Below, piece after piece: positions 44,492 to 52,280 of a stretch of DNA of 64,000 nt; positions within the stretch are counted from its first letter, which is position 1; every line of letters begins with the position of its first letter. The notes under the pieces were generated by a model. That model searched no databases and was not told where the DNA came from. It was given only the letters and a program-made list of their open reading frames with translations. Both the position numbers and the translations under genes were made by a program. Origin of the DNA: Abyssibius alkaniclasticus (GTDB lineage: Bacteria > Pseudomonadota > Alphaproteobacteria > Rhodobacterales > Rhodobacteraceae); the NCBI RefSeq assembly GCF_020447305.1, contig NZ_CP095732.1, positions 962,501 to 1,026,500 on the forward strand, in the 5' to 3' direction.

Positions 44492-45576
44492 GGGTTCAAC
44501 CCTTCAAGGAAATCCATCTGCGCCGGGCGCTGGGGCGCATCGGTCGGCCGCCAGATCCAGGGGCCCGAGGCCATGGGCAGCTGCGAGAGCGCGCCACGCA
44601 TGTGCTGCTGCCAGTGGGTGAACTCCGTTGCCGAGCAGGCGCAGAGCGCGTGACCGATGGGCCAGCCCATCAGCCATCCGACGAAGAGCGGGTTCAGCCG
44701 CCGCCGTGACCGGCCCTTGAGGATCCGCCGCGAGACGACGCGCCCATGCGAGGCAATCATCGAAGCCCAGAGCGGGCGCGAGATCGGGGCGTGCGGCAAG
44801 GACTGCTGACCATCCGGAAAGGTCGGCTGGGCCGGGAGGGTGAAGCCCTGTTCCGCCCGGTAGTGCAGCAGGTCCATCCGGGACTTGCCGTCGGTGCGGG
44901 TGATGCTGGCCTCCGAACTGCCCTTCCAGTTCTGCGCCGCCGGGGTCGGCCAGTGGTTCGGCAGGGATTTCGCGATGCCCAGCGCCAGCGCTTCCGCCTT
45001 CCGGGTAAAGTCGCTGTTCCCGGCCGGGTTGTAGCGGCCTGTGCCGGGATGCAGGCTCATCGGTGTGGGCCAGGATGAAGATCCGCAGCCGCTCGTGCGG
45101 CGCGCCGACCTCTGCCGCCAAGAACAGGCCCGCCGCAGGCGTGTAGCCCAATCCCCAAAGCTCTCGCAGGACGGTTTCAAGGCCGAGGGTGACGTGCCCG
45201 GCGACGTTTTCGAGGAACACCCATTCGGGACGGCATTCGCCGATGACGCGCGCGACGTCGGGCCAGAGGTGGCGGGGATCGTCAGCGCCACCGCGCTTTC
45301 CGGCTGCGCTGAAGGGCTGGCAAGGGTATCCGGCGAGGACTGCGTCGAAGGCGCCGCGGAAGGGGCGGGCGTCGAAGCTGCGCAGGTCTGTCCAGATCGG
45401 GGCCGGGGCGAAGTATCCGGCGCGCTGGGCCGCGATGAGGACCGCCCTTGGCCAGTCCTCCCATTCCACGAAGGCGCGGGTGTGATAGCCGGGCTCGGCG
45501 AGCATGAGGCCCAGATCAAGGCCTCCGCCGCCTGCGCAGAGGGACAATCCGTGCCGGGGACGTGACACCATGCCAT
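44488..45576 (-). CDS. Alternative-frame reading over the cytosine methyltransferase gene
   Basis: 362 residues, same strand, different frame. Its ATG (45576) directly abuts the stop of the replication gene, and its stop overlaps the next ATG by four bases, the coupling used elsewhere in this phage; the Dcm frame has neither. The N-terminal half is Ser/Pro-rich and not convincing. The C-terminal half is strongly protein-like: SWPTP and NHWPTPAAQNWKGSSEAS, DGKSRMDLLHYRAEQGF, then RRLNPLFVGWLMGWP, a motif common at the ends of phage cytosine methyltransferases. Either a shift near 45070 joins the frames, or both are coding. Function unknown. Confidence 0.4.
   Translation of the reverse strand: MAWCHVPGTDCPSAQAAEALIWASCSPSPAITPAPSWNGRTGQGRSSSRPSAPDTSPRPRSGQTCAASTPAPSAAPSTQSSPDTLASPSAQPESAVALTIPATSGPTSRASSANAVPNGCSSKTSPGTSPSALKPSCESFGDWATRLRRACSWRQRSARRTSGCGSSSWPTPMSLHPGTGRYNPAGNSDFTRKAEALALGIAKSLPNHWPTPAAQNWKGSSEASITRTDGKSRMDLLHYRAEQGFTLPAQPTFPDGQQSLPHAPISRPLWASMIASHGRVVSRRILKGRSRRRLNPLFVGWLMGWPIGHALCACSATEFTHWQQHMRGALSQLPMASGPWIWRPTDAPQRPAQMDFLEGLNP
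44504..45571 (-). CDS. C5-cytosine DNA methyltransferase (Dcm family)
   Basis: 355 residues from ATG 45571. All landmark motifs are in this frame: I (LCAGGGGLDLGL), IV with catalytic Cys (GYPCQPFS), VI (LENVAGH), VIII (RLRIFILAH) and X (LLGNGVHPLAAAHAW) near the end. The region between VIII and X (about 175-270) is low in similarity and rich in Gly/Pro. The protein should methylate cytosine C5 in phage DNA. A second frame covering the whole gene also looks protein-like in its C-terminal half, so the true C-terminus is uncertain (see the next entry). Confidence 0.82.
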   Translation of the reverse strand: MVSRPRHGLSLCAGGGGLDLGLMLAEPGYHTRAFVEWEDWPRAVLIAAQRAGYFAPAPIWTDLRSFDARPFRGAFDAVLAGYPCQPFSAAGKRGGADDPRHLWPDVARVIGECRPEWVFLENVAGHVTLGLETVLRELWGLGYTPAAGLFLAAEVGAPHERLRIFILAHTDEPASRHRPLQPGREQRLYPEGGSAGAGHREIPAEPLADPGGAELEGQFGGQHHPHRRQVPDGPAALPGGTGLHPPGPADLSGWSAVLAARPDLAPALGFDDCLAWARRLAADPQGPVTAAAEPALRRMADGLAHRSRALRLLGNGVHPLAAAHAWRALAAAHGLGPLDLAADRCAPAPGADGFP

Positions 45577-46584
45577 TCACCGCACCCCGCGCTCGCGCAG
45601 GCGTGCGGCCGTGACCAGCCCCCGGGCCAGCATCGCATCGCGCATCGTGTTGCTGATCGCGCTGACCGGCAGGTAGCGGTCGGAGTTGACAAGATCGGCA
45701 TAGAACGCAGGCAGGTCGATGATCGGCTTCGCTGCCGGGGCAGGGGCCGCCTTGGGCTTCCGGCGCTTGCGACCGGCATCCTCGACCTTCCGCTGGGCGG
45801 CGCGCTGCATGACGCGGTCCAGCGCCTTCGGCCCATCGGGCGGTTCGGGGTGCTCTTGGCGGCTCGCTTCGGCCGCGGCGATGATCTCCGCCTCGGTCAG
45901 CCCCAGCTCGTCGCGCCAGCGCTGGACGTGCATTCGGGGCGGCCAGCCTTGCCACCAGCCGGGCAGGGCGTCGGGGTCGAGACCCAGCGCTGCCAGCAGG
46001 TCCCCCAAAACCTCATCGGAAATCGCCTTGCGCGCCTGCGCGCCCTCCTCCTCCTTTACTGGTTTACTTAAAGGTTCCCTTACAGGGTTAGTGTCCGAAT
46101 TCCGGACACGGCTTTCGGGATTTTCCGGACACGGCTCGGCCGGAAAATCGGACACGGCTCCGGCATCCGGCCCGTGTCCGAAATCCGGACACGGCAGGGC
46201 GTCGGCAGCACCATCAAGGCGCGAACCCTCGACCATCTCAGCGATTTCCGCACCGTCGCCTTCGCCGTGTCCGATTTCCGGACACGGCACCACAGCCACG
46301 GGTGTGAACCCCGGCTCGAACCCCAGGATGTAGCGGGTGGGCAGCTGGCGCTTGGTCACGGGGTCGAGCCGCGGCACCCGCCGCAGCAGGCCCACGGCCT
46401 CGAGCTGGCCAAGGTGATCGTTCAGCGTCGACCGGCTGATCTCGCAGTCATGCGCCAGCCGGTCCTGCGACGGGAAGCAGCCGTAGTCGGGGTTGAACCG
46501 GTCGCAAAGGTGCCAGAGCACGATCTTGGTCGTGGGCTTCAATCCGCGCTGCTTGATGGCCCAGTTGGTGGCCTCGTGACTCAT
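45577..46584 (-). CDS. Lambda O-like replication initiator with internal origin
   Basis: 335 residues from ATG 46584. Residues 1-95 form a winged helix (WAIKQRGLKPTTKIVLWHLC, FPSQDRLAHDCEISRSTLND, GQLEAVGLLRRV). Codons about 99-165 contain palindromic iterons whose translation gives repeated PCP(D/E)(I/F)GHG. The C-terminal part is Lys/Ala-rich, then a compact domain (PIIDLPAFYADLVNSDRYLP). This matches lambda O: DNA-binding domain, origin-encoded linker, then a partner-binding C-terminus. No separate helicase loader or helicase gene is recognised nearby. The start overlaps the VRR-NUC stop by four bases. Confidence 0.72.
   Translation of the reverse strand: MSHEATNWAIKQRGLKPTTKIVLWHLCDRFNPDYGCFPSQDRLAHDCEISRSTLNDHLGQLEAVGLLRRVPRLDPVTKRQLPTRYILGFEPGFTPVAVVPCPEIGHGEGDGAEIAEMVEGSRLDGAADALPCPDFGHGPDAGAVSDFPAEPCPENPESRVRNSDTNPVREPLSKPVKEEEGAQARKAISDEVLGDLLAALGLDPDALPGWWQGWPPRMHVQRWRDELGLTEAEIIAAAEASRQEHPEPPDGPKALDRVMQRAAQRKVEDAGRKRRKPKAAPAPAAKPIIDLPAFYADLVNSDRYLPVSAISNTMRDAMLARGLVTAARLRERGVR
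46091..46288. repeat. Iteron cluster, probable phage replication origin
   Basis: CCGGACACGG or one-base variants occur at 46102, 46125, 46148, 46185 and 46278; the first three are spaced exactly 23 bases. Two are arms of perfect inverted repeats: 46172-46194 (9+5+9) and 46264-46288 (10+5+10). A third (46091-46109) is an almost perfect palindrome. They lie inside the initiator gene just after its DNA-binding domain. An origin role is inferred by analogy with lambda ori inside gene O. Confidence 0.68.
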
Positions 46585-46976
46585 GGCGCGGGCCTCCGCG
46601 GGGCAGGAGCGATGCGCGTGGTGAAGCCGTGATCGGCCAGCGCGCCCAGCGCGTCGTCGAGACTGCGCACCAACGCCCAGCCAAAGCCCTGCGCCTGGAC
46701 GGCGTCGCGGAACGCTTCCTGTTCTGGCCGCAGCCGCCCCTTCGGCGCCTTCAACTCGAGGAACAGGATACGCCCCTCGCACAGGATCATCAGATCGGCG
46801 AACCCGGCATGGACGCCCATGCCGACGAGGATCGCCTGGCGCTTGGCCCCGCGGGGCCCTGCCTCGGTCACCTCGTTGGCACAGTGGTGGATGATGGCGG
46901 TGCGGGGCAGAGCGATGCGAAGCGCTTGCACCACGGCGCGCTGCAGATCTGCTTCGGGCGTGCCACGGCGCTTCAT
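46581..46976 (-). CDS. VRR-NUC domain nuclease
   Basis: 131 residues. A compact PD-(D/E)xK nuclease of the VRR-NUC type: RRGTPEADLQRAVVQALR at the start, HHCANE near 30, GFADLMIL with the catalytic Asp, and LFLELKAPKGRL with E-x-K. Such nucleases in phages act on branched or replication DNA, and can also occur in anti-host roles. Overlaps both neighbours by four bases (ATGA) within the early operon. Confidence 0.82.
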   Translation of the reverse strand: MKRRGTPEADLQRAVVQALRIALPRTAIIHHCANEVTEAGPRGAKRQAILVGMGVHAGFADLMILCEGRILFLELKAPKGRLRPEQEAFRDAVQAQGFGWALVRSLDDALGALADHGFTTRIAPAPRRPAP

Positions 46977-47212
46977 TGCGCGGCCCTCCCCTGATCTTCG
47001 CGCTGGGCACGTCGCACCGGCCGTCGAGCGTCAACGATGACCAGCAGGCGCTGCGCCTCCGCCCGCTCGGCCGCGCTTTCGCCATGCTGGGCGAGCACAT
47101 TGCAGGCGAGGCGGATGAGCAGATCGCTGTGATGCGCAACGTCCGCGATAACGGCGCGGGCCTCGGCCACGCGGTCGGCGGGCCAGGCGAAATTGCGAGG
47201 GTGGATCGCCAT
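46973..47212 (-). CDS. Small early-operon protein
   Basis: 79 residues from ATG 47212 (AIHPRNFAWPADRVAEARAV). Helical, with one cysteine and a basic C-terminus (RRPVRRAQREDQGRAAQ). No domain recognised. Placed between the excisionase-like and VRR-NUC genes, with overlaps at both ends (1 and 4 bases), so it is part of the replication operon. The start is chosen from this coupling; the frame is open further upstream but is not protein-like. Confidence 0.55.
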   Translation of the reverse strand: MAIHPRNFAWPADRVAEARAVIADVAHHSDLLIRLACNVLAQHGESAAERAEAQRLLVIVDARRPVRRAQREDQGRAAQ

Positions 47213-47469
47213 CACCGGCGCCCTCCGGTACGGCGACGGCGCGGGGCGGACTGTTCCTGCTCCTCCAGCCATTCCTCGACGGCGGCGCGGCGGTAGTAGA
47301 CCTTGCGCCCGGCCCGCACGCAGGGTGGACCCGTCCGCATCGCCTCCCAGCGGCGCAGGGTGTCGACCGAAAGGCCGAGTTCCAGCGCAAGGTCGAGACG
47401 GCTGATCCAGCCGACCAGCAGGGTGCGGGGTTTGTCCTTCGGGTCTGGCATCGATCCGAGATGCGGCAT
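47212..47469 (-). CDS. Excisionase/AlpA-like HTH protein
   Basis: 85 residues from ATG 47469 with AGGAG upstream; an internal ATG at 47451 is possible. The centre is a MerR/Xis-type winged helix: LDLALELGLSVDTLRRWEAM, then a wing with VRAGRKVYYRRAAVEEWLEE. This matches DNA-binding excisionase or AlpA families. First gene of the minus-strand early operon and faces the integrase across a 570-base control region, so it probably serves both excision and early control. Confidence 0.72.
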   Translation of the reverse strand: MPHLGSMPDPKDKPRTLLVGWISRLDLALELGLSVDTLRRWEAMRTGPPCVRAGRKVYYRRAAVEEWLEEQEQSAPRRRRTGGRR

Positions 47470-48043
47470 CGGGGTCTCCTGGTCCTGGCCCCGAAGATCG
47501 GGGACGTCTTGCGGGGACCAGTGAGCGCAGAGCCCGAGGGGTGGCGGCGAGGCGGAGGGTGGCAGAAAGGATGACACCCTTGTGCCACCCCTTGTTTTGT
47601 TGGGATTTCCGATGGTGGTCGGAAGGCGTGGGGAAATTACGGCCAGTCCTGCCAGATGGACGAAACGGACGCCAAGGCCGCAAACACCAGCGAACAGCCG
47701 GATTGACCGTGTTTGACCGGCATTGATGGGCAAAGAGGGAGTGGCACCCGACATGGCACCCCTGCCACCCATTGAATTCATTGAGGATTTGTCGCTGTGC
47801 GGCTCTTCAAAAGCCAGATTTGCAGCGTGATGACCGCGTCTCTGGCCTCAGACGTCCCATTGCACACGTCGGCGCCAGTCGCGCATCGAGCCGCCCAGCG
47901 CCTTAAACCCAAGAAAACAAGGGGTGGCACAGCTCTGGCGACCTTCCTGCCACCCTCCGCCTCCCCGCCACATGGGGCGCCATGCTTGCCTTGATAGTCA
48001 GGCGAAACCACGCCTCATGTCGGATGCAAGAAGGACCAAAGCC
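47470..48043. promoter_or_regulatory. Control region between excisionase and integrase, with a 64-bp inverted repeat
   Basis: No gene recognised in 574 bases. Arms 47541-47604 and 47908-47971 are imperfect inverted copies: each reads, in one orientation, gtggcgg(c/g)gaggcggagg, then gtggcag, then gtgccaccccttgtttt and ending ttggg. Further GTGGCA/TGCCAC words lie between them (about 47752-47770). This layout suits integrase/excisionase binding or the switch operators of the prophage. A 77-residue frame on the minus strand (47778-48011) is translated through one arm and is not considered a gene. Confidence 0.55.
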
Positions 48044-49309
48044 ATGCCCGAACGCATCAAGCTGACCGAGAAAGTGCTGCGCGACGCTGAGCCGGTGCCG
48101 GGGCGGGACTACCAGATCTTCGACACCGACGTCCGGGGCTTCGCAGCCTGCATCTACCGCGGCGGCGGGCGGGCCTTCACGTTGGACTACCGTCATGCCG
48201 GGCGCCAGCGCCGGATGACCTTCGGGCGCTGGCCGGAATGGTCGGTGTCGGCTGCCCGGGAACGGGCCAAGGAACTGCGGCGCGAGATCGACGCCGGGGC
48301 CGATCCCTTGGGCCAGCGCGAGGCGAAGCGCGAAGCCCCGCGTGTGACCGACCTGATCGAGCGCTACTGCGCCGAGCATCTGCCGAAGCTGTCAGTGCGG
48401 AGCGCGGCCGACCAGCGGTCGGCGCTGGCCAAGATGGTGGCACCTGTCTGGGGCCGGAAGCTGGTGACGGAGATCACGCCGACCGATGTCGACAAGCTCC
48501 TGACCAAGATCGCCGAAGGCAGGGCGCGGCCCCACAAGGAAAAGCCCAACAACCGGGCGCGCAAGCTGCAGGGGGCCAAGCCCACGCCGGTGCGCGCCAA
48601 CCGGATCGGCGAGGTGCTGCGCAAGATGTTCACGCTGGCGGTCCAGTGGGGCTGGTGCGAGGACAACCCCGCCCAGCGCTTTCACCGCCGGACAGAGACC
48701 CCGCGCGAACGCTTCCTGTCCAAGGAAGAAATCGCCAGCCTCGCCGCCGCGCTGGATGCCGCAGAAGATCGGCGAGCGGCCGACATCATCCGGATGTGCA
48801 TGTTGACCGGCGCCCGACTGGGCGAGGTGCGGCAGTCCCGGTTCGAACAGTTCAACCTCGAGCACATGAGCTGGTCAAAGCCGCCCACGATGACGAAGCA
48901 GCGCCGCGCCCATCGTGTGCCGATCTCGGACGAGACCGCCGCCATCGTGCGCCAGCGGCTGCTGCTCGTGCCAAAGGGATCGCCGTGGCTCTTTCCCGGC
49001 GACACGCCCGGCCAGCCGGTGCAGGAGGTCCGCCGTTTCTGGGCACAGGTCCAGAAGCAATGTGGGCTACAGGACGTCCGGATCCACGATCTTCGCCACA
49101 CCTTCGCATCGCTTCTGGTCAGTGGCGGGGCTTCGCTGGAAATGATCGGCAAGCTGCTGGGGCACAGCCAGATGCAGACGACCCTGCGTTATGCCCACCT
49201 GATGGATTCGCCCCTTCGCGCCGGGGTCGACGCCGTGGCCAGCGCCTTCCGGCCGAAGCCCCGGCTCGTCCATGACGCTGACGATCAGGGCGGCCGAAAG
49301 ACCGCCTGA
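48044..49309 (+). CDS. Tyrosine integrase of the prophage
   Basis: 421 residues; ATG 48044 follows AAGGA (an ATG at 48017 lacks a ribosome site). The N-terminus is the P4-type arm-binding domain (DUF4102-like: GFAACIYRGGGRAFTLDYRH, RMTFGRWPEWSVSAARERA). The catalytic residues are R258 (TGARLGE), H348 and R351 (HDLRH), H374 (LGHSQ) and Y383 (TTLRYAH). It should integrate at tRNA-fMet. It is 4.5 kb from the right attachment site because two cargo genes lie between. Convergent with the next gene, 25 bases apart. Confidence 0.93.
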   Translation: MPERIKLTEKVLRDAEPVPGRDYQIFDTDVRGFAACIYRGGGRAFTLDYRHAGRQRRMTFGRWPEWSVSAARERAKELRREIDAGADPLGQREAKREAPRVTDLIERYCAEHLPKLSVRSAADQRSALAKMVAPVWGRKLVTEITPTDVDKLLTKIAEGRARPHKEKPNNRARKLQGAKPTPVRANRIGEVLRKMFTLAVQWGWCEDNPAQRFHRRTETPRERFLSKEEIASLAAALDAAEDRRAADIIRMCMLTGARLGEVRQSRFEQFNLEHMSWSKPPTMTKQRRAHRVPISDETAAIVRQRLLLVPKGSPWLFPGDTPGQPVQEVRRFWAQVQKQCGLQDVRIHDLRHTFASLLVSGGASLEMIGKLLGHSQMQTTLRYAHLMDSPLRAGVDAVASAFRPKPRLVHDADDQGGRKTA

Positions 49310-49334
49310 CCCGGGCAAGCACGGACCCTGATCA

Positions 49335-49934
49335 TCACGCTTCCTCCCGTCGCAGCGCCCTCCATATCGGCGTGATCCGCCTGCGGATCGAACGGCTGTC
49401 GGGCATCTTCTTGCCGTCCGACCGATCCGCGAACCAGTCCTGCATCTCGGCAACCAGCTCGGCCTGAGTGGCAGGCAGCCCGTGGTCATGGATCCGCACG
49501 ATCAGGGCAATGTTCATGCCCTCCCAATCGTAGGGAGTGGCAGCACCTGGCCCGCTCGGCACACGCCGCACCATATCGTTCTCTTCCTCGAAGCCATGCA
49601 CCTCATCGGCCATGATCATCATGTCCGCGACCGCCACCGTGACCCCGCCGACAGGATCGGTGATGATCTGCCATTGGCTTTTGTCGCCCGTCATGATTCG
49701 GCGCACTACGCCCTCGGTCGGGCCGGTCCCGCAGCGGCGGAACAACGGCATCAGGTCCATCGGCGAGACGGCCACCCGACCGGCGACGATCTCCTCGCCG
49801 CAACGCACCAGGCCGATGCCGGTCATGATGTGGAACTTGCCCGCCGCGGCCCAGCCTGCGACGTCGGCGATGTTGCAGCCCCAACGGGCCGTGACTTCCT
49901 GAAGGGTGTAGTAAACGCGTGGCGGCAAAGCCAT
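49335..49934 (-). CDS. Conserved HTH-containing protein next to the integrase
   Basis: 199 residues. The N-terminus PPRVYYTLQEVTARWGCNIA is a MerR-like helix-turn-helix start (DVAGWAAAGKF follows). The middle includes LMPLFRRCGTGPTEGVVRRI and a WQIITDP segment. The C-terminus reads like a second DNA-recognition unit (PDSRSIRRRITPIWRALRRE). Proteins of this sort recur in proteobacteria. Possible transcription regulator and a candidate for the missing immunity function, but nothing proves this. Confidence 0.62.
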   Translation of the reverse strand: MALPPRVYYTLQEVTARWGCNIADVAGWAAAGKFHIMTGIGLVRCGEEIVAGRVAVSPMDLMPLFRRCGTGPTEGVVRRIMTGDKSQWQIITDPVGGVTVAVADMMIMADEVHGFEEENDMVRRVPSGPGAATPYDWEGMNIALIVRIHDHGLPATQAELVAEMQDWFADRSDGKKMPDSRSIRRRITPIWRALRREEA

Positions 49935-50270
49935 GACAGATCATCCTCACATGAACCGAGGACGGGCCGAACTCATACCGCCTGCAGCCCGTGCCAAGGG
50001 CGGCACGGGTTAAGTGATCGGGCGCAACGACACGAGAGGCGCCGAGGCGCCTTCGGTCAGAGCGACTGGTGTTCCGATAGACCTGTTATGCTTTTGGTTG
50101 AGGGCTGCTCTCCTCTAGGATGCACCCTGACGCGGGCCTCGATTCGGAGCAAGGGGGTGGCCAGATCGATGCTGTGGATAAGCGAGAGGGCTTGTCTGCC
50201 AACGATGGTGTCAAGCGAAAGCGCTGCTCACTTGTGGACAAAACCAAGATGGGCAGGCATCACTGCTGGC
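49935..50270. other. Gene-free stretch upstream of the ATPase cargo gene
   Basis: No supported gene lies here, although the downstream reading frame is open through it. It contains an 8-bp hairpin, CCCGTGCC (49988-49995) with GGCACGGG (50002-50009), and a GAGGCGCC/AGGCGCCTT inverted pair (about 50036-50052). These could be regulatory for either flanking gene. Promoter boxes could not be assigned with confidence. Confidence 0.3.
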
Positions 50271-52205
50271 ATGATGAACGATGCCGACCACAACGCCGCA
50301 GAGACTGCGATTCCCACTTCAACGACAGTGACCGACTCTAATGTTGGGCAACTGGCGGCGGTGGATGTCCACGACCAATCAGGTGATGGGGAAACGGCAG
50401 CCGACCCCAAGGCCGTGACCCTGAAAGGTGTCAAGACGGGATCACCAACTTCAGTTCTTGGCTTGCCTGACACGCGGTCGGTCCGAGCGCGTCGATGGAG
50501 CACGCTTGAATCGATCACTGTCCGTGGGTTCAAGGCAACCAAAGAAGCCACGATACCACTGGATCGAGTAACAATCCTTGTTGGCCCAAATGGTTGTGGC
50601 AAGTCGTCCGTTCTTCAGGCCATCCATTGGGCGGCGCGATCGGCAAGCTATGTTCTGCCGAAAAACACCAAAGAAATGATATCGTTTGAGCGACTTGATT
50701 ATGTTCCGTCAAGCGATCCACTCACAACTCTTCACAAAGGGGAATTGAAGTCTGACGCGGCCTCAGTCCCAGTCGAAGTTGTTTTTTCTCATCGCTCAAC
50801 CAGCGAAGAGACAATTCAGTCGACGATCCGTATTCGCGCAGCGCGGAATCGCGGGGGGGTCACAGTCTACATGGATGGTGGCGCGGCCGTTACCCCCTAC
50901 AAACAGCGTATCCAATTCATCACTGCCTATATCCCTGGTCTTGCTGGTCTTTCAGAGAAAGAGACCATCTTGGCGCAACCAACTCTACGTCGACAGGCGG
51001 CAAGCGGTGATGCAGGTGGCGTACTGCGAAACATACTGCTCAACCTGCGAAGCCGAAGGCCTGACGAGACCGACGATGCAAAAGGAAAAGATCGACTCGC
51101 TAAGTTAAATCAAATGGTTCAGCGTGTGCATCCGGGCGCACATGTCGATGTGTCTTTCGATGACCGTGAAGACTATCATATCACGGCAAGTATTCGGACA
51201 GATGGGTTCATTGGGCAAAGTCGGCCGCTGGAGACCGCTGCAACAGGTGTTCTCCAAGTGGTTCAAATCTTTGCCTACTTGATCCTCTTCGAACCGAAGG
51301 TGATGCTTATTGATGAGCCAGACGCACATCTTCATCCCGACAAGCAGGAGCGGTTGATCGAAGCGCTGGAAAGCGCTGCGTCGGAATATGATACCCAAAT
51401 CATCCTGACCACACATAGCCCTCACATCGTTCGTGCAGCGAGCCCAACAGCAAAGCTTGTGTGGATGAGGGATGGCACGGTAGAAACGGAAGATGACGAA
51501 GCTATCCGGCGCTTGCTCGGATGGGGAGGTCTCGACAAGGGGGCGCTGTTCTTTGTCGAAGACGAAGATGACAAGCCTCTTCGGGCCCTGCTTCGTCAGT
51601 GGCCAGACTTGGCACGTCAAATTGCCGTATGCCGTTGCTTCGGTATCGAGAATCTTCCTCGCGACAAGCTGTTGGAAGGGCTTCTGATTGACGGCGAGCT
51701 GAAGATCAATGCGCTTCTTCATCGAGACGGTGATTTCATGACACCAGATGAAGCTGATCGCTGGCGGAAAGGATTCAAGACCCCTGGCGTCTTCCCTTGG
51801 GTTACAAGTGGGGCCGATATTGAGGCCTACTTCTGTCAGACGGACTATCTCTGTGCGCTCTATGGTGTGTCTGAAGAAATTGCGGAGAATTGGCGACACG
51901 ATGCCGCCAAGAAGGTGTCAAAGGCACGCGAGACCTTTTTTGCTAAACGCCAGAATGTCGTTCGCGTCATTTGGCCCAATGGCGGATCGCCAGACGCAGA
52001 AGCTATGTGGGACAGTGCCGGAGGGCCCATCCCCACAACGGTGAAGGGAAAGAAACTTCATGCTGCACTGAAACCAATCGTGAAGGCGGCAGGCAAGGAC
52101 GATTCTTTGCTGAATTCGTTCCATATTCCCGAGGGGTTTGTCGCTGCGCCAGAACTCAAATTACTGATTGAGAAAGCAGTCGCGGGGCCGGCGGTCATCG
52201 TTTGA
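50271..52205 (+). CDS. OLD-like ATPase with TOPRIM-like nuclease domain (attR cargo)
   Basis: 644 residues counted from ATG 50271 (tandem ATGs; the ribosome site is poor and the first ~75 residues are disordered). The ABC-type ATPase has Walker A GPNGCGKSS (105-113), Walker B MLIDEPDAH (345-353) and the H-loop LTTHSPH. The C-terminal domain has TOPRIM-like acidic motifs: E430 in FFVEDEDDKP and D486-G-D488 in HRDGDF. ATPase plus TOPRIM is the architecture of OLD nucleases (GajA and relatives), mostly phage defence. Composition is lower in GC than phage genes. The partner gene follows after 75 bases. Confidence 0.75.
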   Translation: MMNDADHNAAETAIPTSTTVTDSNVGQLAAVDVHDQSGDGETAADPKAVTLKGVKTGSPTSVLGLPDTRSVRARRWSTLESITVRGFKATKEATIPLDRVTILVGPNGCGKSSVLQAIHWAARSASYVLPKNTKEMISFERLDYVPSSDPLTTLHKGELKSDAASVPVEVVFSHRSTSEETIQSTIRIRAARNRGGVTVYMDGGAAVTPYKQRIQFITAYIPGLAGLSEKETILAQPTLRRQAASGDAGGVLRNILLNLRSRRPDETDDAKGKDRLAKLNQMVQRVHPGAHVDVSFDDREDYHITASIRTDGFIGQSRPLETAATGVLQVVQIFAYLILFEPKVMLIDEPDAHLHPDKQERLIEALESAASEYDTQIILTTHSPHIVRAASPTAKLVWMRDGTVETEDDEAIRRLLGWGGLDKGALFFVEDEDDKPLRALLRQWPDLARQIAVCRCFGIENLPRDKLLEGLLIDGELKINALLHRDGDFMTPDEADRWRKGFKTPGVFPWVTSGADIEAYFCQTDYLCALYGVSEEIAENWRHDAAKKVSKARETFFAKRQNVVRVIWPNGGSPDAEAMWDSAGGPIPTTVKGKKLHAALKPIVKAAGKDDSLLNSFHIPEGFVAAPELKLLIEKAVAGPAVIV

Positions 52206-52280
52206 TTGAAGATGTGTTTAACGCCACGGACGACGTGATGTTACGTACCTTAATTTCGCGACGCGTTACGGACAAAAGGA

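Noticed and set aside
47778-48011. A 77-residue minus-strand frame between excisionase and integrase
   Set aside because: It is translated through one arm of the inverted repeat, and its start lies against the integrase start region.
49482-50270. Extending the ATPase gene upstream to 49482
   Set aside because: The added residues are antisense to the 199-residue gene and not protein-like; the start near 50271 fits better.
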